This document shows positions 1 to 7,529 of a stretch of DNA of 64,000 nt, piece by piece. The position numbers and the translations under genes are program-made. Origin of the DNA: Lentibacillus siamensis (lineage in GTDB: Bacteria; Bacillota; Bacilli; Bacillales; Amphibacillaceae); NCBI RefSeq assembly GCF_039522605.1, contig NZ_BAAADS010000003.1, forward strand, positions 99,014-163,013, written 5' to 3'. The notes beneath the pieces were generated by a model. The model searched no databases and had not been told where the DNA came from. It saw only the letters and a list, made by a program, of their open reading frames with translations. Numbering within the stretch: position 1 is the stretch's first letter; the number at the start of each line of letters is the position of its first letter.

Positions 1-774
1 GATGCTGCAAAAAACACAAGGGTAATCGGCCGTCTTGGTGTCGGACTGGATAACATTGATTTGAAGGCGGCAAAAGCACGGAACATTCCGGTTATTCCCG
101 CTGTACACGCGAATGCTACATCTGTTGCCGAATATGTGATGGCTGCGATGATGGATGCATCCCGTCCGCTGAATAATGCTAATGCTGATGTCCGGAAGGG
201 GAACTGGAACCGTAAATTATTTACAGGAACCGAATTGAATGGTAAAACACTGGGGCTTGTCGGACTAGGTGAAATTGGTCATCGTGTCGCCAAAAGGGCC
301 AAGGCTTTCGGAATGGAAGTTATCGGTTATGATCCATTTGTAACGCCGTTTGATCATATACTTGCGGAAACAGGCGTGCAGCCGGTAACGGAGCTTAATG
401 AATTACTTGCCGAATCCGATTTTGTTTCTGTTCACGTTCCGCTTACAAAAGCAACCCAGCATATGATTAACGAAGAAAATCTGCCATTGATGAATTCACA
501 TGCATATGTGATTAATTCAGCGCGGGGTGGTATTGTGCATGAACAGGATCTGGTGAATGCTGTTCAAGCGAACGAAATTGCCGGGGCATATCTTGATGTG
601 CTTGAAACTGAACCTGTTAAGAAGGGGTCAGCGCTCGCTCAAGTTGAATCCATTCGTCTGTCTCCGCACATTGCCGGTTCGACTGAAGAAGCACAATCCC
701 GGACCGCAATGCTGATTGCCGGTGAAGTAATGAAAGTTCTCAATGGCGGAAAATCACTCTGTGCAGTGGTGTAA
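1..774 (+). CDS. D-2-hydroxyacid dehydrogenase (5' end outside window)
   Basis: NAD-dependent oxidoreductase of the D-isomer-specific 2-hydroxyacid dehydrogenase family, which interconverts 2-keto acids and 2-hydroxyacids. The reading frame is open from the first base, so the N-terminus lies upstream; the first ATG in frame, at 61, is internal. Visible are the Rossmann motif GLVGLGEIG, the catalytic Arg in NSARGGIV, the Glu in VLETEP and the His in SPHIAGST. No ACT domain follows, so it is shorter than B. subtilis SerA. The substrate cannot be told from sequence; phosphoglycerate, glyoxylate or sulfolactate-type acids are all possible. A strong hairpin follows the stop. Confidence 0.9.
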   Translation, partial: DAAKNTRVIGRLGVGLDNIDLKAAKARNIPVIPAVHANATSVAEYVMAAMMDASRPLNNANADVRKGNWNRKLFTGTELNGKTLGLVGLGEIGHRVAKRAKAFGMEVIGYDPFVTPFDHILAETGVQPVTELNELLAESDFVSVHVPLTKATQHMINEENLPLMNSHAYVINSARGGIVHEQDLVNAVQANEIAGAYLDVLETEPVKKGSALAQVESIRLSPHIAGSTEEAQSRTAMLIAGEVMKVLNGGKSLCAVV

Positions 775-786
775 TGTTGCGCGTAA

Positions 787-825
787 ATTCCCTTGTCGTT
801 TCATGACGACAAGGGGATTTTTGGA
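787..825 (+). terminator. Rho-independent terminator of the dehydrogenase
   Basis: An 11-bp stem, TCCCTTGTCGT pairing with ACGACAAGGGGA, has a short loop and is followed by ATTTTT. It lies 13 bases after the dehydrogenase stop. Confidence 0.8.
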
Positions 826-865
826 TATCGGTTATGCTGATTGTCAGATACTTCATTGTTTTTGC

Positions 866-1018
866 TGTGATGAAGTGGCACACTATTTAACACCGACATC
901 CGATTTTAGTGATGCCCGGCGAGCGGTTGTGCAGTCCGCCACAGACCTTTACGGGGAGAACAGTGCTGAAGTTGAGGCATGCATCGATGGTTTTAATGAA
1001 GCCGGCATCAAAAAATAA
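866..1018 (+). pseudogene. Remnant of an M4 (thermolysin-family) metalloprotease C-terminus
   Basis: The last roughly 48 codons before the stop at 1018 read like the extreme C-terminus of thermolysin-type neutral proteases: HYLTPTSDFSDAR, then VQSATDLYG, then a helix ending GFNEAGIK. The catalytic HExxH region, propeptide and signal peptide are absent. The open frame running back to 743 crosses the terminator of the upstream gene and is not protease-like, so only the tail is meaningful. This is a deletion remnant of a secreted protease gene. Confidence 0.75.
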
Positions 1019-1027
1019 TACATTATT

Positions 1028-1068
1028 TATCCCCTGTCACAGCATCTAAGTGATAGGGGATATTTTTA
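1028..1068 (+). terminator. Hairpin terminator after the protease remnant
   Basis: Stem ATCCCCTGTCAC pairs with GTGATAGGGGAT and is followed by ATTTTTATA. It is probably the surviving terminator of the lost M4 protease and separates it from the convergent phhB. Confidence 0.75.
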
Positions 1069-1090
1069 TAATAGACTAGCATTCGCTGTC

Positions 1091-1357
1091 TTACAGTTGT
1101 TCAATTTTACCGGCGAGATTAAAATCCTTTTCCGTAATGCTGTCCTGATCATGTGTTCTGAGTGAAAGTTTTACCTTATTGTATTGGATTAAAATATCAG
1201 GATGATGATCTGCTTTCTCGGCAAGCTCTCCAACCGCATTTACGAACTTCAGGGATGCGTTAAAATCATCAAGCTGATAAGTTTTTGTCAGATGACCATT
1301 TTGCATCTCCCAGCCGGAAACTTCTTTCAATTTTTCATTGATTTGACTGTTATCCAA
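1091..1357 (-). CDS. phhB: 4a-hydroxytetrahydrobiopterin dehydratase (PCD)
   Basis: Small cytoplasmic enzyme that dehydrates 4a-hydroxytetrahydropterin, recycling the cofactor of aromatic amino acid hydroxylases; many bacteria carry it without an obvious hydroxylase. The family signature is clear: EKADHHPDI followed by YNKVKLSLRTHD and TEKDFNLA. I chose the TTG at 1357 (89 aa) because a perfect AGGAGG (1372-1367) sits 9 nt upstream. The longer frame from 1396 places that ribosome binding site inside the gene. No phenylalanine hydroxylase is present in the window. Confidence 0.88.
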   Translation of the reverse strand: MDNSQINEKLKEVSGWEMQNGHLTKTYQLDDFNASLKFVNAVGELAEKADHHPDILIQYNKVKLSLRTHDQDSITEKDFNLAGKIEQL

Positions 1358-1584
1358 CGTTAATCGCCTCCTCATATGATTATCTTTCCCTTTCATTGCC
1401 AGGCATAAACTATTTATACATATAAGGATAACTCAGGGTCCCAAAGTGTATTATTGTGGCTTTGCTGCTGTTGTATTTCCCGAAATTACCCGGACCAACG
1501 GACTTAATTGACTGGATATTTGGACCGTTGGGCAGGTTCCTGGGGTTATGAATGTGAAAGCTTGTGACTGTCGTAAGTGCAAAA

Positions 1585-1653
1585 GATATGCTCGCTTTCG
1601 CACAGGATATGTTCGGTTTTGCTGCCGATATGCTCGAAAATGCGGTATGCTCG
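1585..1653. repeat. 21-bp phased intergenic repeat, locus 1
   Basis: GATATGCTCG-type cores start at 1585, 1606 and 1627 (exact 21-base spacing), with a fourth at 1644. Units resemble CGCACAGATATGCTCGTTTT. They lie in the 334-base gap between phhB and niaR and are flanked by an inverted pair GACTGT (from 1566) and ACAGTC (from 1674). The same family recurs at 12.15, 23.3 and 63.8 kb. The rest of this gap, 1358-1584, shows nothing I recognise. Confidence 0.75.
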
Positions 1654-1691
1654 ATTTGCTGCCACAGTCGTTTAAATGCAGGAAGCTCACT

Positions 1692-2231
1692 CTATGACTC
1701 CAGTAAAATTCCTTCTGTTTGCAACACCGCACATGCTTTGTCCAGCTGGTCTTCTGTGTCAGCCTCAATTGTGTGCAGGTGCACGCCATCGGTCAGTTTG
1801 GATAAGAGTGATGCTTCGGTCTGTTTCAGTTCGTGTAAAAAAGCATCGACATCGATGCGGCTTTTGATCATTAATGAGCCGGTCAAATCACCGTAAATCG
1901 GATGCTCAACCATTACATTTTTGACCGTTATCCCATGATCCACAAGGGTGTTCAGCTCAATTCCGGTCTTTTCCAGCCGGTGATTGACAGCAATAATTCG
2001 CGTACATTTAGCGGACTGGCCATTTTCCGTAATATAGACATATCCCCGTGCGGTCGCCATAATTGGCTCGCCCTTCGCTTTTAAAAGGGACACATCCTGA
2101 ACAATCACTTGTCTGCTGACGTTTGTTTTTTTCGCTAGAACTGTTCCGGAAAGCGGTTTTGTGGTTTCTTTTAGCCACGTGAGAATCAAATCTCTCCGCT
2201 TTTCACCTAATATTTTCGTTCCTTCACTCAA
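1692..2231 (-). CDS. niaR: Transcription repressor NiaR (NAD biosynthesis, nicotinate-responsive)
   Basis: Repressor of NAD de novo synthesis and niacin uptake genes in Gram-positive bacteria, the B. subtilis YrxA type. The N-terminal winged helix runs from about residue 8 to 65 (KKTNVSRQVIVQDVSLL is the recognition part). The C-terminal 3H ligand domain shows the conserved histidines in VEHPIYGDL, FLHELKQ and DGVHLHTI. The TTG at 2231 is preferred because GGAGGT lies 7 nt upstream; an ATG at 2252 would bury this site. It is convergent with phhB and divergent from the yhjCB-like symporter pair. No nad genes are nearby. Confidence 0.85.
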   Translation of the reverse strand: MSEGTKILGEKRRDLILTWLKETTKPLSGTVLAKKTNVSRQVIVQDVSLLKAKGEPIMATARGYVYITENGQSAKCTRIIAVNHRLEKTGIELNTLVDHGITVKNVMVEHPIYGDLTGSLMIKSRIDVDAFLHELKQTEASLLSKLTDGVHLHTIEADTEDQLDKACAVLQTEGILLES

Positions 2232-2419
2232 CAATAGCACCTCCACAGTCATCCATCATTACCCATATTATAGCAAACCGTCCATTTCCTTTCATCAGAA
2301 AAACCCTCTTTTGCCCGTTTACCAGTGGATAGTTAAAAACCCTTGAAAAGCTTCCCGGATTATGTAACTATATATGTGTAAAGACATATGTAAAAATGTG
2401 CATTAAAGGAGGAACAGTA

Positions 2420-2608
2420 ATGTCCAAACAGGGAGGAAAATTCAGCTGGGGCGTGCTGATTGCGGTTTTAATAATATTGGCATACCTCTTGCCATATACA
2501 ATTCTATCAGGAGTTGAAGCCTGGTATGGGAGCTTTTTGCTTTGGGGTATCATCGGTATTTTAATTATTTTGGCCAATATCATGGTAACGAAAGACTGGG
2601 GGAAGTGA
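2420..2608 (+). CDS. YhjC-like small membrane subunit (DUF3311 type)
   Basis: A 62-residue protein with two hydrophobic segments, about residues 11-30 (LIAVLIILAYLLPY) and 37-56 (LLWGIIGILIILANIM). Small proteins of this type sit directly upstream of sodium:solute symporters such as B. subtilis YhjB and are thought to be accessory subunits. The ATG at 2420 follows AAAGGAGGAACAGTA. The next gene starts 1 base after its stop, so the two are translationally coupled. The 2253-2419 gap holds both divergent promoters. Confidence 0.78.
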   Translation: MSKQGGKFSWGVLIAVLIILAYLLPYTILSGVEAWYGSFLLWGIIGILIILANIMVTKDWGK

Positions 2609-2609
2609 A

Positions 2610-4088
2610 TTGACTACAAATCTGGTGATCTGTGGAATTATTATATATTTTTTATTGGCAATCTTGGTTGCATGGATGTCAAGACGAGGCAACCGTTCGG
2701 ATATGTCCGGATTTTTCCTGGGCGGCCGTAATATGAATGGTATTCTGTCAGCGTTGAGCTATAGTGCCACAACGTACAGTGCATTTATGATGGTTGGTCT
2801 GGCCGGCCTTACGTATACTGGCGGGGTCGGTGCACTCGGGTTTGAAATCGTCTATTTTACTGGCGTGTCACTCGTTGCACTGTTTGGGCCGCGTTTTTGG
2901 CTGGCAGGCAAAAAATATGGCTATGTATCACCATCGGAAATGATTGGCGGCCGCTATGAAAGCAGAAAGGCTGCAGCTGCTATTTCACTTGTCAGCTGTC
3001 TGTTTTTGATTCCATACTGCGCTGTTCAGCTTGCCGGTGTAGGCTACTTGCTGCAGGGAATTACCGGGAACGCGATTCCATTTACGGTCGGTGTTGTGAT
3101 TGCGACAGTGCTGGCGATTTTATTTTCATTTATGGCAGGGATTCGATCCGTCGTCTGGACTGATTCGCTGCAGGCAGTGATCATGATTATTACATCCACA
3201 CTTGTTGTGCTGCTGGTGGTTCATGGGCTAGGCGGATTTGGTCAATTTTTCGAAAGCCTGCAAACAAGCCATCCAGAGTCATTGTCGGTACCAGGAAACG
3301 GATATTTTAATTTCTTAACATTTCTTGGACTGACACTGCCGTGGTTCTTTTTCAGTTTATCCAATCCGCAGGTAAGTCAGCGCTTGTTCATGCCCTCCTC
3401 GTTAAAAGGATTGCGGCAAATGCTGATCGGCTTTCTGATTTTCGGATTCATTTATACATTTGTATCAGTGCTGTGGGGTTTTTCCGCACTGCAGATGTTT
3501 CCGGACCTTACCACAGCGGATTTGGCAACACCAAAATTGCTGTCATCAGATTTGGTTCCGCCAGTACTCGGTGTGATTGTGATGGTCGGAATTCTGGCTG
3601 CTGCCGTTTCCACCATTGATTCCATCATGCTGACACTGTCATCCATGTTTGCCCGTGATGTATACGGAAATTCGAAAAAGCGACCTGACGATGCAAAACA
3701 ATTGAAGGTGGCAAAAATCTTCATTCCGGTCATTGCAGTGCTGGCATTTGCTTTTGCGGAGTTGCAGCTTAATCTGATTGCGGTACTGTCAGTTGCTGCA
3801 TCATCCGGGTTGATTGTTTCGGTGCCTTCGATTGTCGGTGCATTCTTCTGGAGGCGTGGAACGGCAGCTGGTGTAATTTCTAGTGTTACGGTTGGAGCAT
3901 TGCTTGTTCTTGCCATCGAATTTTCCGGCATCAAACCATTGGGACTCGCTGCTGGAATCTGGGGACTGCTCGCGTCATCTGTCCTATTTGTCGGTGTCAG
4001 TCTGTTGACAAAGGCCCCATTGGAAAAAGCAGATGCATTTATCCATATTTTGAAAAAAGAACGAAAGCAGGCGAGAAAAATTTCATAG
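2610..4088 (+). CDS. Sodium:solute symporter (YhjB-like, SSS family)
   Basis: Integral membrane cotransporter of 492 residues with 12-13 hydrophobic segments, from LVICGIIIYFLLAILVAW at the N-terminus to a basic tail KKERKQARK. The SSS core is visible in FFLGGRNM, SYSATTYSAFMM and AAAVSTIDSIMLTLSS. It starts with TTG behind GGGGGAAGTGAA. Its substrate is unknown; PanF, PutP and YhjB relatives carry pantothenate, proline or unidentified solutes. Because niaR is divergent, a pyridine-type substrate is possible, but nothing proves it. A long hairpin follows. Confidence 0.85.
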   Translation: MTTNLVICGIIIYFLLAILVAWMSRRGNRSDMSGFFLGGRNMNGILSALSYSATTYSAFMMVGLAGLTYTGGVGALGFEIVYFTGVSLVALFGPRFWLAGKKYGYVSPSEMIGGRYESRKAAAAISLVSCLFLIPYCAVQLAGVGYLLQGITGNAIPFTVGVVIATVLAILFSFMAGIRSVVWTDSLQAVIMIITSTLVVLLVVHGLGGFGQFFESLQTSHPESLSVPGNGYFNFLTFLGLTLPWFFFSLSNPQVSQRLFMPSSLKGLRQMLIGFLIFGFIYTFVSVLWGFSALQMFPDLTTADLATPKLLSSDLVPPVLGVIVMVGILAAAVSTIDSIMLTLSSMFARDVYGNSKKRPDDAKQLKVAKIFIPVIAVLAFAFAELQLNLIAVLSVAASSGLIVSVPSIVGAFFWRRGTAAGVISSVTVGALLVLAIEFSGIKPLGLAAGIWGLLASSVLFVGVSLLTKAPLEKADAFIHILKKERKQARKIS

Positions 4089-4124
4089 CTGGTAATAATA
4101 ACATTTATTCATTGCGGAGTGCTC

Positions 4125-4165
4125 CAGTTTGTACGTTGCTAAACGGGCGCTTCCTCCTTTGTTCT
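4125..4165 (+). repeat. Partial copy of the structured repeat seen at 63.5-63.75 kb
   Basis: These 41 bases match 63713-63753 at 37 positions, around the shared core CTAAACGGGCGCTTCC. Only this right-hand end is present here. Confidence 0.7.
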
Positions 4166-4168
4166 TTC

Positions 4169-4247
4169 CGCCACCTTTTCACTCCAGCAAACGATTGTAT
4201 GGTATAAACTACTATCGTTAGCCAGAGTGCTTAGGTGGCGTTTTTTT
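4169..4247 (+). terminator. Long nested hairpin with T-tract after the symporter
   Basis: Three stacked stems are separated by matched internal loops: CGCCACC with GGTGGCG, CACTC with GAGTG, and AACGAT with ATCGTT, followed by TTTTTTT. Function as the symporter terminator is likely. The remainder of 4089-4320 has no gene. Confidence 0.7.
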
Positions 4248-4320
4248 ACGGGTCGTGCCTAGCCGCTGTTCTTATTTTATTTGTTCAATATGATTGTTTG
4301 CTATCATTTTATTTAATATA

Positions 4321-4370
4321 TTGACAGTAAAATATCAAAATGATATAGTTCACTTGAAAGCGCTATTTCA
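4321..4370 (+). promoter_or_regulatory. Promoter of the sialic acid operon with operator and near-cre sites
   Basis: TTGACA (4321-4326), a 17-base spacer and TATAGT (4344-4349) form a near-consensus SigA promoter. Inside the spacer and overlapping the -10 is a perfect palindrome ATATCA-AAA-TGATAT (4332-4346), a candidate site for the RpiR-type regulator at the end of the operon. Just downstream, TTGAAAGCGCTATTTCA (4354-4370) resembles a CcpA cre site carrying a two-base insertion. Both assignments are inference. Confidence 0.6.
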
Positions 4371-4423
4371 TTATGGCTACAGAAGATTATTCATCAATAC
4401 TAATGTCAGCAAGGAGATTACTT

Positions 4424-5095
4424 ATGAACGTATTGGATAAGATTAGCAAGAAGTTAATTGTTTCCTGTCAGGCCTTGGAAGATGAACCGCTTCACAGCTC
4501 GTTTATCATGGGAAAGATGGCATTGGCGGCGTACGAGGGAGGCGCTGCAGGTATTCGAGCAAATACAGTGAAGGATATCCAGGCTATTAAGACAGAGGTT
4601 AATCTACCCATTATCGGGATTGTTAAAAAAGATTATCCGGGGAGCAATGTTTATATTACACCGACTTTACATGAAGTGGATGCACTTTATCAGGAGGGCG
4701 TTGATATTATTGCACTGGATGCAACGAAACAGGAACGGTCGAATGGGCAGCATTTTCCGGAATTTTTTGCTGAACTGAAGGAGAAATACCCCGATCAGCT
4801 GTTTATGGCCGATATTTCAACACTGGAAGAAGGAGAGCGTGCAGAAGAAGCTGGGGTGGATATTGTTGCTCCTACATTGGCAGGTTACACACCATACTCC
4901 AAAGGGGCGGTTCCATTGGAATTGGCTGGCGAACTGGTCCGGAATTTGAATATTCCAGTAATTGCGGAAGGAAACTTTGATACTCCGGAAAAAGCCCAAA
5001 AAGCCCTTCAACTGGGGGTCCATGCAGTAGTTGTAGGAAGTGCGATTACACGTCCGCAAATCATAACGAGAAAATTTGCAACAGCTTTGGAATAA
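4424..5095 (+). CDS. nanE: N-acetylmannosamine-6-phosphate 2-epimerase
   Basis: Converts ManNAc-6-P to GlcNAc-6-P in sialic acid catabolism; a cytoplasmic TIM-barrel enzyme. The 223-residue product has the usual length. Family motifs are IRANTVKDI, GIVKKDYP, IALDATKQER, MADISTLEEG and IAEGNFDTPEKA. The start at 4424 follows AAGGAGATTACTT; an upstream ATG at 4373 lacks a ribosome binding site. It is the first gene of the operon, 25 bases before nanA. Confidence 0.93.
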   Translation: MNVLDKISKKLIVSCQALEDEPLHSSFIMGKMALAAYEGGAAGIRANTVKDIQAIKTEVNLPIIGIVKKDYPGSNVYITPTLHEVDALYQEGVDIIALDATKQERSNGQHFPEFFAELKEKYPDQLFMADISTLEEGERAEEAGVDIVAPTLAGYTPYSKGAVPLELAGELVRNLNIPVIAEGNFDTPEKAQKALQLGVHAVVVGSAITRPQIITRKFATALE

Positions 5096-5120
5096 CCAAA
5101 AAAGGAAAGGTGAGATAAAC

Positions 5121-5990
5121 ATGAAAGGGATTTATTCAGCACTGATGTGTTCATTTGACGAAAATGGACAGGTGAATGAGAAGGGTCTACGTGAAATTGT
5201 CCGGCACAATATCGATGTGTCCGGGGTCGATGGGTTATATGTGAATGGAAGTACAGGCGAAAACTTCCTGATCTCCGCAGAACAGAAGAAACAGATTTTT
5301 GAAATTGTAAAAGATGAAGCAGGGGACAGTGTGAAGCTCATTGGGCAAATTGGGGCATTGAATATCGATGAAGCAATTGATCTTGCAAAATTTGCTACCA
5401 ATCTTAACTATGATGCCATTTCTGCGGTAACGCCTTTTTATTATAAGTTTGATTTTGAAGAAATAAAGGATTATTACAACACGATTTTAGCAAATGTGGA
5501 TAATGATCTGATTATTTATTCCATTCCAGCGTTAACAGGCGTAAATATGAACCTTGAACAGTTTGGTGAGCTTTTTGAAAACGAAAAAGTGATTGGTGTT
5601 AAGTTTACGGCACCTGACTTTTTCTTACTGGAACGATTAAGACATGCATTTCCTGATAAATTAATCTATTCCGGTTTTGATGAAATGCTTCTTCCTGCAT
5701 CTGTATTTAATATTGATGGTGCAATTGGAAGTACATTTAATGTGAACGGACAACGTGCAAAACAGATTTTTGAACTTGCCCAAAAAGGACAAATTGAGGA
5801 AGCAAGGGAAATCCAAAAAGAAACAAACGATATGATTGCCGCTATTCTGAATAACGGCCTTTATCAGACAATCAAAGAGATGCTGAAAGTGAAAGGTGTC
5901 CATGCTGGTATCTGCAGAAAGCCTATGAAATCGCTTGGAAAAGAGGGCATTGCACAGGCTGAACAAATTGCGGAAAAATATATGAACTAA
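5121..5990 (+). CDS. nanA: N-acetylneuraminate lyase
   Basis: Class I aldolase that cleaves Neu5Ac into ManNAc and pyruvate. The 289 residues form one DapA/NanA TIM barrel. NGSTGENF is the carboxylate-binding loop, IIYSIPALTGV carries the catalytic Tyr (about residue 133) and GVKFTAPDF carries the Schiff-base Lys (about residue 161). The SIPALTGV context favours NanA over DapA. The ATG at 5121 follows AAAGGAAAGGTGAGATAAAC; the ATG at 5076 lies inside nanE. Confidence 0.93.
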   Translation: MKGIYSALMCSFDENGQVNEKGLREIVRHNIDVSGVDGLYVNGSTGENFLISAEQKKQIFEIVKDEAGDSVKLIGQIGALNIDEAIDLAKFATNLNYDAISAVTPFYYKFDFEEIKDYYNTILANVDNDLIIYSIPALTGVNMNLEQFGELFENEKVIGVKFTAPDFFLLERLRHAFPDKLIYSGFDEMLLPASVFNIDGAIGSTFNVNGQRAKQIFELAQKGQIEEAREIQKETNDMIAAILNNGLYQTIKEMLKVKGVHAGICRKPMKSLGKEGIAQAEQIAEKYMN

Positions 5991-6005
5991 CAGGGGGATG
6001 TAAAA

Positions 6006-7502
6006 ATGGGGAACTTTCAAGTAATCGACTATATTATTTTATTTGCTTATCTACTGTTTATTTTGTATATCGGTATCGCGGTAGCAAAGAAAGAGATGAA
6101 AGGGAAGGAATTTTTTAAAGGGGATGGCTCCATCCCCTGGTGGGTCACTTCTGTAAGCCTTTTCGCTACACTCTTGAGTCCCATTTCGTTCCTGTCACTT
6201 GCAGGTAACTCCTACTCGGACTCATGGCAGTTATGGGTAGCTCAGCTGGGATTATTCATCTCAGTGCCAGTCGCTATGATCTTCTTCCTGCCCGTATATC
6301 GTAACTTGAATCTTGATACGGCTTATGAGTATCTGGAAAGACGTTTTGGCAAAAACCTGCGCGTTATCGCCAGTGTATTGTTCATTATTTATCAAATCGG
6401 CCGGATGTCAATCATTATGTACTTGCCATCCATCGCTTTATCGGCGGTGACTGGAATTCATTCGGTCCTCATCATTTTGTTTATGGGAATTATCGCTACC
6501 GTTTATTCTGCGTTTGGCGGTATAAAATCCGTATTATGGACAGACTTTATACAGGGAGTCGTACTAATCGGCGGGGGTATTTTTGCACTAATTGTCTTAA
6601 TATTCTCTATCCAGGGCGGTCTACCTGAAATTTTCGAAACCGGAATAGCGGACAATAAGTTCTTTAGCGAGGAAGTCATTTTTGATCCAAATATCCTGAA
6701 TGACAGTTTGTTTATCATTTTCCTTGGTGCCGGACTGTCCACTGCTTTCTCCTATATTTCCAGTCAGGATATGGTGCAGCGTTATTTGACAACGACGGAT
6801 ATTAAACAAATGAATAAAATGACAATCGGAAATGGTGTGCTGTCACTTGGTACTGCCACTCTGTTCTTTTTCATCGGAACAGCATTGTATGTATTTTACA
6901 AACAGCAAATGGGTGCTGACATGCCAAGCGGTAATTCGGACATAATTTTTGCAAACTTTATTGTGAGTGAATTGCCTGCAGGAGTTTCCGGATTACTGAT
7001 CGCAGCATTATTTGCAGCAGGTCAGTCAACCCTGTCAACTGGTTTAAACAGTGTGGCAACAAGCTGGACACTGGATATCCAAAGAATCATCAATCCTAAT
7101 CTGAGTGATGATGCCAGCACGCGTATTGCCAGGGCGGTTTCCTGGATTGTCGGGATCTTCTCCATTCTGTTTGCAATCGTTCTCGTGTATACTGATATCA
7201 GTTCAGCGTACGAATGGTTTAATGGATTGATGGGACTGATCTTAGGTATTATCGGTGGTACCTTTACACTTGGCATTATGACAAGAAAAGCAAATGCGAA
7301 AGGTGCGCTTCTTGGATTTATTGCAACATCAATCATTGCTGTTTACGTTTCCTACTTTACGGATACAACCTTGTGGGCATATTCAGTGATAAACTTGATT
7401 GCATCCGTCGTGTTTGGATATGTGTTTAGTTTAATCTTTGCAGGTAAAAGTAATGCCGAGGATGAGGATAAAAGATTAACGTTCTATGATATTAATAAAT
7501 AA
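6006..7502 (+). CDS. Sodium:solute symporter, probable sialic acid transporter
   Basis: Integral membrane Na+ symporter of the SSS family, 498 residues, with about 13 hydrophobic segments beginning at YIILFAYLLFILYIG. Typical features are GDGSIPWWVTSVSLFATLLS, SSQDMVQRYLTT and AAGQSTLSTGLNSVATSW. Position between nanA and nanK makes uptake of Neu5Ac or a derivative its probable job, as for SiaT-type symporters; the specificity is inferred from context. It starts 15 bases after nanA behind CAGGGGGATG. Confidence 0.88.
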   Translation: MGNFQVIDYIILFAYLLFILYIGIAVAKKEMKGKEFFKGDGSIPWWVTSVSLFATLLSPISFLSLAGNSYSDSWQLWVAQLGLFISVPVAMIFFLPVYRNLNLDTAYEYLERRFGKNLRVIASVLFIIYQIGRMSIIMYLPSIALSAVTGIHSVLIILFMGIIATVYSAFGGIKSVLWTDFIQGVVLIGGGIFALIVLIFSIQGGLPEIFETGIADNKFFSEEVIFDPNILNDSLFIIFLGAGLSTAFSYISSQDMVQRYLTTTDIKQMNKMTIGNGVLSLGTATLFFFIGTALYVFYKQQMGADMPSGNSDIIFANFIVSELPAGVSGLLIAALFAAGQSTLSTGLNSVATSWTLDIQRIINPNLSDDASTRIARAVSWIVGIFSILFAIVLVYTDISSAYEWFNGLMGLILGIIGGTFTLGIMTRKANAKGALLGFIATSIIAVYVSYFTDTTLWAYSVINLIASVVFGYVFSLIFAGKSNAEDEDKRLTFYDINK

Positions 7503-7529
7503 GGAAAACGTTTGACAGGTGGGTTATAA

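Noticed and set aside
743..1018. A 91-residue gene starting at 743
   Set aside because: Its first half overlaps the dehydrogenase end and runs through that gene's terminator; only the C-terminal thermolysin-like part has meaning.
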